From AP-15 sp963818695 (lineage in GTDB: Bacteria > Pseudomonadota > Alphaproteobacteria > ATCC43930 > CGMCC-115725), in the NCBI GenBank assembly GCA_963818695.1, contig CAWFTG010000009.1:310001-374000 (forward strand): DNA of 64,000 bases. Reading direction: 5' to 3'. The position numbers and the translations under genes are program-made. Positions 27,285 to 36,888 of the stretch are shown here, piece by piece. Each line of letters starts with the position of its first letter. Position 1 is the stretch's first letter. The notes under the pieces were generated by a model. It saw only the letters and a program-made list of their open reading frames with translations. It was not told the DNA's origin and made no database searches.

Positions 27285-28694
27285 ATGCAGCTCAGACTCT
27301 TCCGACATTTCGTCCCCGTTTCGGTCGTGCTTCTCGCCACGTCGGATGCCTTGTTGATTACCGGTGCGTTTTATCAACTCTTGTCAAGTTCAGAGGCTGG
27401 CACACCCATCGTCCTCGGGGCTTCCAGTTTCAGCGCTCAATTCTCTGCGGGATTGTCCGTTGCCACCGTGACCACGATGCTTTCCGTCGGATTGTATGGA
27501 CAGCAAAGTTTCCTGGATTTCCGGCTCCTGTTCAGCAAGATACTTGTCGCCGCGGTACTTGTGTTGATACTTGTCTATTTTTCAGCTACTTACTGGCGCG
27601 AAGGCCTGGATCAGCTGACCGACTTCGCCAATTTTCCGCTGAAAGCGACTTTGATCTGGCTGGTCTGCGTATCCGTAACGCGCGGAACTTTCTCGGTGAC
27701 ACTCGGGCGCGGTCTGCTCAAACGGCGCGTGCTCGTGCTGGGCAACGGTACCCAGGCAGCTCGAATCGCCAAGCTCGTCGAAACCGGGCACAATGAGCAT
27801 TTTATCCCGGTATCGTTCGTCGAGGTGCCCGACCGGAGCACTCAAACCCCGGCGGAAACCCTCGATTGGTCGGCTGCCGAGGCGGACGGCCTGCTGGAAA
27901 TGGGTTACCGGCTGGGCGCCAGTGAAGTCGTAGTGGCGGCCGATGACCGACGCGGGCTGCCGGTGCGCGAACTGCTGCACTGCAAACTTGCCGGGATGAA
28001 GGTTACCGATTTTCTGGACTTTTGGGAGCGCGAGACCAGGAGCATCGACCTTGAAGCGCTGAAGCCGAGCTGGTTCTTTTACTCGGACGGTTTCCGATGC
28101 GGTCCGGTCGACGAGTTTTTGAAACGTGCGTTCGATATCCTGGTGAGCTTGGGTCTATTGGTTCTGACGCTGCCGCTGTTGGCGGTGACGGCTTGTTTGA
28201 TCAAGCTCGAGACCCCTGGGCCAGTCCTCTACCGTCAAGAAAGGGTAGGATTGCACGGCCGCGTTTTTACCATCCTGAAATTCCGCAGCATGCGGGTGGA
28301 TGCCGAGACTGACGGCCATCCTCGTTGGGCTACGAAGCGTGATCCCCGGGTGACACAGGTGGGAGTGATCATCCGTAAGCTTCGCATAGACGAACTCGCT
28401 CAGATCCTAAATGTCTTGCGCGGAGACATGAGTTTTGTTGGGCCTCGCCCGGAGCGCGCGTTTTTCGTGGCCGATCTCTCCAAATCAATTCCCTATTATA
28501 CCGAGCGCCACTGGGTCAGGCCGGGAATCACTGGCTGGGCGCAAATCAACTTCCCCTATGGCGCCTCGACGGAAGATGCCCGTCACAAGCTGACCTATGA
28601 CCTTTATTACATAAAAAACCGAAGCTTTTTTCTAGACGTTCTGATACTGTTGCAGACCGTCCGAGTGATCTTCTGGAACCAGGGAGCGAGATAA
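27285..28694 (+). CDS. XrtA/PEP-CTERM-system type polyprenyl-phosphate sugar transferase (TIGR03013-like)
   Basis: The 469-residue membrane enzyme starts exopolysaccharide repeat units by moving a sugar phosphate onto undecaprenyl phosphate. It has four N-terminal membrane helices (to about residue 145), a CoA-binding-like middle with EVVVAADDRRGLPVRELL and KVTDFLDFWERETRSIDLE, a fifth helix (about 285-305), and the catalytic bacterial sugar transferase domain: YRQERVGLHGRVFTILKFRS, IRKLRIDELAQILNVLRGDM, SFVGPRPER and RPGITGWAQINFPYG. The DDRRG/DFWERE region is characteristic of the TIGR03013 subfamily found in XrtA exosortase loci. ATG 27285 gives the family N-terminus (LRLFRHFVPVSVVLL). prsK follows 4 bp later. 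Confidence 0.88.
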   Translation: MQLRLFRHFVPVSVVLLATSDALLITGAFYQLLSSSEAGTPIVLGASSFSAQFSAGLSVATVTTMLSVGLYGQQSFLDFRLLFSKILVAAVLVLILVYFSATYWREGLDQLTDFANFPLKATLIWLVCVSVTRGTFSVTLGRGLLKRRVLVLGNGTQAARIAKLVETGHNEHFIPVSFVEVPDRSTQTPAETLDWSAAEADGLLEMGYRLGASEVVVAADDRRGLPVRELLHCKLAGMKVTDFLDFWERETRSIDLEALKPSWFFYSDGFRCGPVDEFLKRAFDILVSLGLLVLTLPLLAVTACLIKLETPGPVLYRQERVGLHGRVFTILKFRSMRVDAETDGHPRWATKRDPRVTQVGVIIRKLRIDELAQILNVLRGDMSFVGPRPERAFFVADLSKSIPYYTERHWVRPGITGWAQINFPYGASTEDARHKLTYDLYYIKNRSFFLDVLILLQTVRVIFWNQGAR

Positions 28695-28698
28695 GAAC

Positions 28699-30744
28699 TT
28701 GCATCTCGACGTTTTCGTTAAGGAGACGGTATACTCGGGATGCGCGTTGGCCTTCCTCGCGCTGATCGTTCTGATGGTTTTGCAGGGTCGCACCAGCAGA
28801 GCCGGTGCTGCTATCTTAGGTTGCTGTATCGCCTCGCTGATTTGGGCGAGTGCGACCGCCGCCAACGCGCCGATCGCCGCATTGGGCGCCTTGGACAGCT
28901 TGAGACTTTCCGCTTGGCTGTTGTTCGCGGTGGCGCTCGTCACGATACGGACCAGTGACGGTTCTGGCCTCGGGCGTGCCTACCTCCTAGGGGCAGTCAG
29001 CTTTTGCATTTTAGCGATTGCCAATGATGGATGGACGCTGGTCGTCAGTCCGGATGCTGCGGCCCTCTACACCTCGCAGCTGCTGATCCGCATTGGGTTT
29101 GGGGTCGCCGGACTGCTGACGACCGAGAATTTCTGGCGCAACACAGAACCTGAACGGCGGTGGCACGTCTGGCCGCTGTGCGTCGCGATCGGCGGGTTGT
29201 TCGCATACGAGCTGTTCCTGTTTTCCGATGCTTTCATCACCCGCGGCCGCGTCGATCCTGGTCTCGCCCTTGGCCGGCCGATCGTCGCGGCGTTCATGGC
29301 TCCTCTGCTGGCCTTGGCCATGGCCCGCAATCGTGAATGGCGGGTTGATATCCACGTTTCCCGACAAGTCGTGCTGCACACGGCGACTTTGGTGGCGAGC
29401 GGTTGCTTCCTTGTTGCCGTGGCTGTCGTCGCGGTACTGCTGCGCGGATTTGGTGGCGAGTGGGGGCTGGTGCTCCAACTCGCTATGTTATTCGGCAGCA
29501 TTGTTGTGCTGGCCACCGTGCTCTCGTCGGGGAGCGTCCGCCGTCGGCTCAAATTTCTGATCTCGCGCAATTTTTATACTCATCGTTATGACTACCGTGT
29601 CGAGTGGCTGAAGTTCATCGAGCGGATCTCCGAGCCCAAAGTTGGAGAGGAACTCTCGGTCAGGATCATTCGCGCCTTGGCCGAATTCGTCGACAGTCCG
29701 GCCGGGGTGCTGTGGTCGTTGAGCCGCGGCATCGGCTATTACCCGACAGCGGCGTGGGAGCAGTCCATCCCCGGTGACCGCAAGGTGCCGATCGAGGACC
29801 CGTTTGTTGTTGGTTTCCGGAACGGCGGCTGGATTCAAGTTCGCAGCTCGGAAGCCGGAGAAAATACGTGGCCGATCTCTTCCGACAAGGCGTGGTTGGC
29901 GGTACCTTTGTCGCATCGCACGGAAGTTATCGGCTTCGTCGTCCTCGATCGTGCCACCCACATGACGCCCCCTGATTGGGAGGCATTCGATCTGTTGCGC
30001 GCGGCCGGCAGGCAGGCGGCGAGTTATCTGGCCGAGGAGCGGTCGACAAAGGTTTTGCGCGATTCCGAATTGCTGACCGAATACAGTAAGCGCTTCGCTT
30101 TCGTAGTCCACGATATCAAGAACTTGGCAAGCCAGCTGAATTTGATTGTGTCGAATGCGGCCAGGCATATCGGCGACCCCGAGTTTCAGCGAGATATGTT
30201 GAGAACCGTCGAAGATTCGGTCGCACGAATGAACAACCTTCTCAGTCAACTGAAGGCGGATGCGGCGCCCCATCCAACGCGACTGCTCAACCCGAACCTC
30301 GTGGTCAACGCAGTTGCCGCGGAGTTTGCCGATGCTCCTGTGGCGGTTGAGACCCGCGACGAAATCGGCGCGTGCGCTATAATGATCGACCCGGAGCGCC
30401 TCAGATCCGCTCTTAGCCACCTCATCCAAAACGCAGTGGATGTGTCATGTCCGGGCGATCGGGTGATCATTTCCTCACACCGTTTCGGAACCCGGCTCTT
30501 GATCGAAGTCACGGACAATGGTCCTGGGATGGACGATGCGTTCGTTCGTGACGAGCTGTTCCTGCCGTTCCGCTCGACAAAGTCGGGCGGCTATGGAATC
30601 GGAGCGTTTCAGACGCGCGAACTCATCCGCATGGCCGGCGGTGATCTGGAGGTAATCTCTGAAAAAGGGTTTGGCACTACGATGCGGATTATCCTACCCC
30701 TCATCTCACAAAGAGAGCCGGCAAGATCCTCCGCCGTGACCTGA
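28699..30744 (+). CDS. prsK: PEP-CTERM system sensor histidine kinase PrsK
   Basis: The 681-residue product has about eight membrane helices in the first 265 residues, a GAF-like domain (about 310-430) and a kinase core. The phosphorylation site is FVVHDIKNLASQLNLIVSN with His471, followed by HLIQNAVDVSCPGDRV (N box), VTDNGPGMDDAF (G1) and GGYGIGAFQTRELIRMAGGD (G2). HDIKN rather than HELRT, together with the multi-helix N-terminus and the neighbours, identifies PrsK. It starts at a TTG; no in-frame ATG is available before the first helix. It very probably phosphorylates the response regulator encoded 5 bp downstream. Confidence 0.9.
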   Translation: MHLDVFVKETVYSGCALAFLALIVLMVLQGRTSRAGAAILGCCIASLIWASATAANAPIAALGALDSLRLSAWLLFAVALVTIRTSDGSGLGRAYLLGAVSFCILAIANDGWTLVVSPDAAALYTSQLLIRIGFGVAGLLTTENFWRNTEPERRWHVWPLCVAIGGLFAYELFLFSDAFITRGRVDPGLALGRPIVAAFMAPLLALAMARNREWRVDIHVSRQVVLHTATLVASGCFLVAVAVVAVLLRGFGGEWGLVLQLAMLFGSIVVLATVLSSGSVRRRLKFLISRNFYTHRYDYRVEWLKFIERISEPKVGEELSVRIIRALAEFVDSPAGVLWSLSRGIGYYPTAAWEQSIPGDRKVPIEDPFVVGFRNGGWIQVRSSEAGENTWPISSDKAWLAVPLSHRTEVIGFVVLDRATHMTPPDWEAFDLLRAAGRQAASYLAEERSTKVLRDSELLTEYSKRFAFVVHDIKNLASQLNLIVSNAARHIGDPEFQRDMLRTVEDSVARMNNLLSQLKADAAPHPTRLLNPNLVVNAVAAEFADAPVAVETRDEIGACAIMIDPERLRSALSHLIQNAVDVSCPGDRVIISSHRFGTRLLIEVTDNGPGMDDAFVRDELFLPFRSTKSGGYGIGAFQTRELIRMAGGDLEVISEKGFGTTMRIILPLISQREPARSSAVT

Positions 30745-30749
30745 ACGAT

Positions 30750-32111
30750 ATGCCGCCCAACCCAAAACCCTTGCTGCTCGTCGACGATGACACTGGGCTA
30801 CTGCGCCAATTGCGCTGGGCCTTTTCTGACCACAAGGTGTTCCCGGCCGGAACGCGCCAACAGGCGATCGATTTCGTCAGAAGGGAACCAATTCCGGTGG
30901 CAATCGTCGATTTTGGCTTGCCTCCTGATCCGGACGGAGCTTCCGAGGGGTTGGCGACGTTGACCGAAATTCTCGCGATTGCGCCGGCGACAAAGGTGAT
31001 CATCGCGACTGGCAACGAAACTCGCGAACACGCGTTGCGGGCAATCGCTCTAGGCGCATATGACTTCTACCAGAAGCCGATCGACATCGACGTGCTTCAG
31101 CTGATCGTCAGCCGTGCGGAGCGAATGTTTGAGCTTGAGGACGAAAACCGTCGACTTAACGAAGTCGCTCAGACCTCTCCGGTCGACGGCATCATCGCAA
31201 GCAGCCCGGAAATGCTGCGGGTGCTGCGCAATCTGGAAAAGATAGCGCCGACCGGTGTTACAGTATTGCTGCTGGGCGAGAGCGGTACCGGCAAGGAATT
31301 GCTGGCGCACGCGGTGCATCAGATGAGCCGCCGGTCCGGCGGGCCATTCGTGCCGATCAACTGCGCGGCCATTCCTGAGACCTTGCTCGAAAGCGAGCTT
31401 TTCGGTTACGAAAAGGGCGCCTTCACCGGCGCTGTAAAGCAGAACATCGGCAGAATCGAAAGTGCCGATCGCGGCACTTTGTTTCTCGACGAAATCGGCG
31501 ATGTCCCATTGCCGATGCAAGTGAAATTGCTCCGGTTCTTGCAGGATCAGATTGTCGAGCGCGTTGGCGGTCGAAAACCGGTACAGGTCGACGTTCGGAT
31601 CGTTTGTGCAACAAACCAGGACCTTGACCGCATGATGGCCGACGGCCGCTTTCGCGAGGACCTGTTTTACCGTCTGAATGAGGTCACCGTGCGGGTGCCC
31701 CCGCTGCGCGAGCGGCATGGAGATAGCGTGGTTTTGGCGAGTTTCTTTCTCCGGCGGTTCGCTTCGGAATACGGCCGCCCGGTTCGCGGCTTCGCCGCTG
31801 CGTCACTTGCCGCGATCAATGACTATCCGTGGCCTGGCAATGTCCGCGAGCTGGAAAATCGTGTGAAGCGTGGGGTCGTAATGGCTGAGACCGCGCTGCT
31901 CTCGCCCTCCGATCTCGGCCTTTCAGCGCAAGGAGAGGATCCGCAGTCGCTTGGCATCCGAGCCGCCCGCGCCCGCGCCGAGCGAGAGGTGCTCCAACTC
32001 GCTCTTGCCCAGGCCGGCTCCAATCTGTCGAAAGCGGCAAAGCTGCTCGGGATAAGCCGGCCCACGCTTTACGATTTGATGCAGCAACACCAGATCGGGC
32101 TCGATGCGTGA
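30750..32111 (+). CDS. prsR: PEP-CTERM-box sigma-54-dependent response regulator PrsR
   Basis: The 453-residue product has a receiver domain (VDDD at 11-14, phospho-acceptor Asp54, KP at 109-110), a sigma-54 activator AAA+ domain with Walker A GESGTGKE at 176-183, GAFTGA at 223-228 (contacts sigma-54) and Walker B TLFLDEIG at 243-250, and a Fis-type helix-turn-helix at the end (NLSKAAKLLGISRPTLYDLM). It should activate sigma-54 promoters of exopolysaccharide or PEP-CTERM genes when phosphorylated by PrsK. The stop lies in the first copy of a 20-bp tandem repeat before prsT. Confidence 0.92.
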   Translation: MPPNPKPLLLVDDDTGLLRQLRWAFSDHKVFPAGTRQQAIDFVRREPIPVAIVDFGLPPDPDGASEGLATLTEILAIAPATKVIIATGNETREHALRAIALGAYDFYQKPIDIDVLQLIVSRAERMFELEDENRRLNEVAQTSPVDGIIASSPEMLRVLRNLEKIAPTGVTVLLLGESGTGKELLAHAVHQMSRRSGGPFVPINCAAIPETLLESELFGYEKGAFTGAVKQNIGRIESADRGTLFLDEIGDVPLPMQVKLLRFLQDQIVERVGGRKPVQVDVRIVCATNQDLDRMMADGRFREDLFYRLNEVTVRVPPLRERHGDSVVLASFFLRRFASEYGRPVRGFAAASLAAINDYPWPGNVRELENRVKRGVVMAETALLSPSDLGLSAQGEDPQSLGIRAARARAEREVLQLALAQAGSNLSKAAKLLGISRPTLYDLMQQHQIGLDA

Positions 32112-32146
32112 CAGTGGTTTGCAAGACGTGACGGTGGTTTGCAAGA
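32107..32146 (+). repeat. Tandem 20-bp duplication between prsR and prsT
   Basis: CGTGACAGTGGTTTGCAAGA at 32107-32126 is followed directly by CGTGACGGTGGTTTGCAAGA at 32127-32146, differing at one base. The prsR stop codon lies in the first copy; the prsT ribosome site AAAGGGAA follows the second. Confidence 0.85.
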
Positions 32147-32157
32147 AAGGGAACGCA

Positions 32158-35100
32158 ATGCCCCAGGGTCGTAGCCGCTGTCGATGGCGCTCGGTAGTTT
32201 TTGCCTCCGCCATCGCCGTCTTCGCGTGTCCCACCGCATACGCCAAAGATTCCACAGCCTCGGTCAAGGACGCCGAACAATATGTCGCGAAGGGGAACCT
32301 CAAGGCTGCCGAAATCGAGTTGCGCAACGCGATCCGCGAAGCGCCACAAGACCCGGTTCTTCATGCCAGACTGGCCGAGGTGTATTTGCAACTCGCGGAC
32401 CCCGCAGCGGCGGAGCGCGAAGCACGAGCCGCGCTTGAACGCAATGGCGCCGAGGCAGACTACATACCGGTGCTGACGGACGCCCTGTTGCGTCAGGAGA
32501 AATTTGCGGACCTCCTGGACCTGGTCAAGCCGGGCGATCGCCCTCCGGCGCTCGAGAGCGAGGTCAGAACGGCGCTCGGTACGGCGGAAGCCGGACTGCG
32601 CGATCGAGAAAAGGCTGAAGAGCTCCTCCGCGAAGCCGTTAAGCTCGATCCCACCGCCGTCCGGCCCAAAATTCAGCTGGCACGCCTTTTGACAGGAACT
32701 GAATCCGAGGAGGCTGACAAGTATATCGATGAAGCGATCGCCGCCAATCCGCGGTCCGCTGAAGCCCTTCAAGTGAAGGGAGAGATGTTGCGCAGCCGAG
32801 GTGACCAAGACGGCGCCCTCCGCATGTTCGACGAGGCGTTGAAAATTGATCCGAAAAACATATTGGCGCATTTGAGCCGCGCCAACCTTAACATCGCGCT
32901 CGGCAAATATAAGGTAGCGGATGAGGATCTCGATCCCATCCTCAAGTCCTCTCCCAACAACTTACTGGCAAATTACCTGCGGGGATTGGAGCTCGCCAAA
33001 AAGCAGGATTACGCCGCGGCAGATCGCATATTCGACCGCATCAGCCCCGCTTTCCAGGTGTTCTGGGCAGGTTATTATCTGCAGGGCGCGACGAAGCTGG
33101 CCCTCGGGCAATCCGCCCAGGCGGAAACAATCTTGGCCAAATATCTCAGCCGTGTTCCCGATGATCTGAAGGCGGGCCGATTGATCGCCACCGCCGCTCT
33201 GCAACAGCGATCTCCGTCTCGGGCGATTGAATATTTGAAACCAATCGTCGACAAGGTTGCGGCGGACGCGCCAACTCTGACGCTTCTCGGCAATGCCTAT
33301 ATCGCGGAAGGCAAGCCCGACCTCGCCTTACAACAATTCGAAAAGGCTGCCGCTCTCGATCCGGACAATCCTGCCATCAAGACACGTGTCGGCATTTCGG
33401 AAATCGATATCGGGCAGGGGCAGCAGGGGTTGAGCACACTAGAGCAAGTATTTGCGACCGACGCCGGGGCGCCGGTTGCCGGTCCGACGCTCGTATTGAC
33501 TGAGCTGCGTGCCACGCACCTCGACAAGGCGGCCGAGGTGGCCAATTCGTTGGTCAAAAGGGACGCCAAGAACCCGCTTTACTTTACCTTGCTCGGTGTC
33601 GTCCGCGTCGCTCAGCGGGATTATTCGGCCGCCGAGAAGTCGTTTCGCTCTGCCCTCGCCATCAGCCCCGAATTTCCTGCGGCCAATCGCGATTTAGCGC
33701 AGCTCTACGTCACAACTGGACGCATAGACGACGCCAAGAAAGTATATACCGACCTCCTCGCGAAAAAGCCTGATGATGTCAGTGCCCTTCTCGGGCTCTC
33801 GGACATCTACATTTCCGAGAAAAAATGGGCGGACGCTACCGACGCAATCAACCGGGCGCGTTCGGCGGCAAAAAATGATCCGTCACCGGGGCTTAAGCTG
33901 GTAAGCCTATACGAATCTCGTGAGGACTGGAATAGCGCAAAGAGCGTGGCGGCAGAACTCGCCGCGCAATTTCCAGGAGATGTCAAGGTCCTCGAAGCGC
34001 AGGGGAGAGCTCAGTCCGGCGCCGGTGATATTGATGGCGCAGTATCCAGCTACAAGCGGGCGCACGAGCTGGCGCCGAATTCGATCCCGATCTTGTCTCG
34101 ATACCTCTCCTTGCTCAACCAGGCTAAATATTTTGTCGAGGCGCGCGGTGTATTGCAAGATGCCATCACCCGAGACCCTAACAATGCCTCCCTGAAAGCC
34201 GACCTAATTCGGGTCGAAGGTGAAATGAACGGAGCGGACGCCGCAGTAGCTAAGGCCCAATCATTGGCGAAGGACGACCCTAACAGTAACATGTACTATC
34301 TGGTAGCCGCCGAGCTCTATGAAAAGGCGGGACGGGCCCCGGATGCGATAACGATGCTCGAAAAGACCGTCGCTGCTAGGCCATCGGACGACGCCCTGAT
34401 AAGCGCTCTGGCGCAGCTCTACCGCCGCACCGGAGAACCGGGCAAGGCAGAGGGCGTTTTGGCGACCCGGCTGAAGGCTGACCCCAAGGATGCCGCGATT
34501 AGGGCTGTGCTGGCGTCGCTCTACCTGAACACCGGGCAAATCGCAGATGCCAAGAAGATCTACACCGAACTGAGTTCGCAGCAGCCAAACGATGCCGCAT
34601 CTCTGCTGGGCCTTGCCGAAGTCGCGGCCAGGGAAAAGAACTGGTCCGAAGCGAAGGATTACATCAACCGCGCGCGCACCGCAGCCCCAAATAATCCGGC
34701 TCCCGAGATCGCGCTGGTCAACTTGTACGGGGCGCAGCAGGACTGGAAGGACGCCGCGGCCACGGCGAACGAGCTCGCCGAGCGGTTTCCATCCAATCCC
34801 GACGTGCTCGACGCCAAGGGTCGGGTTCAGATAGCAAAAAACGACAAAGAAGGCGCGATCGCGACCTACAAACGGGTCCACGCACTCGCGCCCGATTCCC
34901 TACCGTTCCTGTCGCGCTATCTCGCCGTGCTCAACTCAGCCAAGGAACTTCCCCAGGCACGAACCGTCCTGCAGACCGCCCTCGCCCGCGATCCCAAGAA
35001 CAGCCAATTGAAAGGCGACTCGATCCGCGTCGAAGCGGAAATCGACGGCTTGGAGGCGGGCCTCGCGAAGGCGCGCACTTTTGCCCAAGCGGATCCGGGC

Positions 35101-35766
35101 AACCCCGTCTACGACATGGTTTCGGCGGAACTATGGGAGAAGGCTGGACACGACGCCGACGCTATCACGTTGCTTGAGAAAGCCGTCGCCGCGCGTCCGT
35201 CGGAGGACAACCTCGTCGCGGCGCTGGCTCGTCTCTATGCTCGGACCGGGGAACTTGCCAAGGCCGAGGCCGTCTTGAACTCCCGCCTGAAGATGCAACC
35301 GAAGGATCTGGCAATTCGCTCGACTTTGGCTTCAATTTATTTGGAGCATAAGAAATACGAGAATGCAATTGACGAATTCACGCGCATTACCGCCGATTAC
35401 CCGGCCAACTCGGCGGCGCTGAACAATTTGGCTTGGCTTTATCAGCAAAAGGGAGATCTGGTGAAAGCGCGCGGATTGGCTGAACGCGCCACCGCAGCCT
35501 CTCCCCGGGTGCCGCAGATCGACGATACTCTGGGATGGATCCTGCTGGCTCAAGGCGATGCGCAGAAGGCACTTACCTATCTGAGCGCCGCCAGCTTGTC
35601 GGCTCCTGGCAACCCGGATATCCAATATCACTTGGCGGTCGCCCTTCATCGGGTCGGCCGGCAGGCTGATGCTCAGGCGACGCTCGAAAACCTGCTCGGC
35701 TCCGGTGCATCGTTCTCCGACAAGGCCGAGGCGGAAAAGCTGTTGCAGGAGTTGAAGCGGGGCTGA
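32158..35766 (+). CDS. prsT: PEP-CTERM system giant TPR protein PrsT with an internal 272-residue duplication
   Basis: The 1202-residue product has a signal peptide (VVFASAIAVFA, then CPTAYA-KD) and tetratricopeptide repeats to the end. FAC could be a weak lipobox, since relatives are lipoproteins, but Phe at -2 is unusual. The gene is longer than the usual roughly 900 residues because a multi-TPR block is duplicated: units at 33703-34518 and 34519-35334 are both 816 bp and align without gaps, and a third start in phase at 35335 continues into the normal end. PrsT is thought to assist exopolysaccharide export or exosortase-linked assembly in the periplasm; its precise role is unknown. ATG at 32158 follows AAAGGGAA. 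Confidence 0.88.
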   Translation: MPQGRSRCRWRSVVFASAIAVFACPTAYAKDSTASVKDAEQYVAKGNLKAAEIELRNAIREAPQDPVLHARLAEVYLQLADPAAAEREARAALERNGAEADYIPVLTDALLRQEKFADLLDLVKPGDRPPALESEVRTALGTAEAGLRDREKAEELLREAVKLDPTAVRPKIQLARLLTGTESEEADKYIDEAIAANPRSAEALQVKGEMLRSRGDQDGALRMFDEALKIDPKNILAHLSRANLNIALGKYKVADEDLDPILKSSPNNLLANYLRGLELAKKQDYAAADRIFDRISPAFQVFWAGYYLQGATKLALGQSAQAETILAKYLSRVPDDLKAGRLIATAALQQRSPSRAIEYLKPIVDKVAADAPTLTLLGNAYIAEGKPDLALQQFEKAAALDPDNPAIKTRVGISEIDIGQGQQGLSTLEQVFATDAGAPVAGPTLVLTELRATHLDKAAEVANSLVKRDAKNPLYFTLLGVVRVAQRDYSAAEKSFRSALAISPEFPAANRDLAQLYVTTGRIDDAKKVYTDLLAKKPDDVSALLGLSDIYISEKKWADATDAINRARSAAKNDPSPGLKLVSLYESREDWNSAKSVAAELAAQFPGDVKVLEAQGRAQSGAGDIDGAVSSYKRAHELAPNSIPILSRYLSLLNQAKYFVEARGVLQDAITRDPNNASLKADLIRVEGEMNGADAAVAKAQSLAKDDPNSNMYYLVAAELYEKAGRAPDAITMLEKTVAARPSDDALISALAQLYRRTGEPGKAEGVLATRLKADPKDAAIRAVLASLYLNTGQIADAKKIYTELSSQQPNDAASLLGLAEVAAREKNWSEAKDYINRARTAAPNNPAPEIALVNLYGAQQDWKDAAATANELAERFPSNPDVLDAKGRVQIAKNDKEGAIATYKRVHALAPDSLPFLSRYLAVLNSAKELPQARTVLQTALARDPKNSQLKGDSIRVEAEIDGLEAGLAKARTFAQADPGNPVYDMVSAELWEKAGHDADAITLLEKAVAARPSEDNLVAALARLYARTGELAKAEAVLNSRLKMQPKDLAIRSTLASIYLEHKKYENAIDEFTRITADYPANSAALNNLAWLYQQKGDLVKARGLAERATAASPRVPQIDDTLGWILLAQGDAQKALTYLSAASLSAPGNPDIQYHLAVALHRVGRQADAQATLENLLGSGASFSDKAEAEKLLQELKRG

Positions 35767-35775
35767 ATTGCTCCG

Positions 35776-36888
35776 CTACCGAGCGGCATCGATCTCCTGC
35801 AGCAAGCTCCGCAGCTCCCGCGCGAGCCCGGGCGCCTTGCGGCGAGCGGGAACGGCATGGGTGTGGGTGGCGAAAGTAGTCGCTTCCTCCATATCCTCCG
35901 GCATCGCGCTCAACCGCCGGAGCGCAGCTGTCAGCTCCTCGACGGCAGATTGCAGCTCCGGAAACGCGGCAGCACTGCCAATCTTCTCGCCATCCACGGA
36001 CCGTTGCTGCGCGGCAGCGAAAGCCTCGACGGCTGTGAGCATAGCGGCTTCAAGCGCTTGAGTAATCTCCGACAATCGGCTGACAGCATCGAGCAAGGGG
36101 AGATGTCCCTGTTCGAAAGCCGTTACTAGCCGCTCAGGAAATAGAGCCGTCAATTCGCCGGTTCTGTCGTTCCCGACCGGACCGTCGCGACCCGCGTCGA
36201 GCAACGACACGACCCGGCGAAGAAGGCCGACTTCTTCGGGCTCGACGGTTAGCTGGGAAATCGTTTCGAGCAACGGCTCCGCTGTGACATCGACGGCAAT
36301 CCTGCTGAGTACAGCGAGGAGGACCAGACCGGCCACGATCAAAATGGCGGATACCGTCGGGATCACGCCGGTTCGAAATGGCAACGCCCCATAATTTTGC
36401 GCAATGCCGAGCCCAACTATTCCGACGAGCACGATCAGGACACTAAGGAAATGGCCGCGGGCTAAACAGATATAGTGACGCCGGGCGATCTCGCGCCTCG
36501 CCTCGTCCGCAGTAAAGGGCGCCGGGAGGACGACGCTGCTATCCGCTGTCTCCAGTGCTGCCTGCGGTGAGCGCGTTGCAAGTCGCTTGAGACCATTTGT
36601 GCCAAGCGCGGCGATCCAGTCGTGCCAAGCGGGTGTTCGGCCCAGTGCGACGCGCCCCAGATGCTGGCGCATCCAAATCATGCTAGCGACCAAATTTATG
36701 GTCGTCAGCAACATCGCGCCCAGGCCGTACACACCAAGAGCGCCAACCGCGAGTACCGGCAAATGCGGGATCAGAATCGGTCCGATTTCGGACCGCGGCG
36801 CGTTCATCACCTCAGCGACTGCCAAAGCGGTCGCCAGAACGATCGCGCCGATCGCACTCGACAAAACTATGCCCCATGTTGGCATCAA
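35776..36888 (-). CDS. Integral membrane protein of unknown function with cytoplasmic coiled region
   Basis: The 370-residue product has two N-terminal membrane helices (about 4-26 and 38-72), a polar loop containing the AARRHY-like segment REIARRHYICLARGHFLS, two more helices (about 148-168 and 176-202), and a long helical C-terminal half with repeated hydrophobic heptads. The pattern (helix pairs plus a long helical domain) recalls MotA/TolQ-type stator or sensor proteins, but no diagnostic motif is present and I do not recognise a family. It converges with prsT, the two stops being only 9 bp apart. Confidence 0.7.
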   Translation of the reverse strand: MMPTWGIVLSSAIGAIVLATALAVAEVMNAPRSEIGPILIPHLPVLAVGALGVYGLGAMLLTTINLVASMIWMRQHLGRVALGRTPAWHDWIAALGTNGLKRLATRSPQAALETADSSVVLPAPFTADEARREIARRHYICLARGHFLSVLIVLVGIVGLGIAQNYGALPFRTGVIPTVSAILIVAGLVLLAVLSRIAVDVTAEPLLETISQLTVEPEEVGLLRRVVSLLDAGRDGPVGNDRTGELTALFPERLVTAFEQGHLPLLDAVSRLSEITQALEAAMLTAVEAFAAAQQRSVDGEKIGSAAAFPELQSAVEELTAALRRLSAMPEDMEEATTFATHTHAVPARRKAPGLARELRSLLQEIDAAR

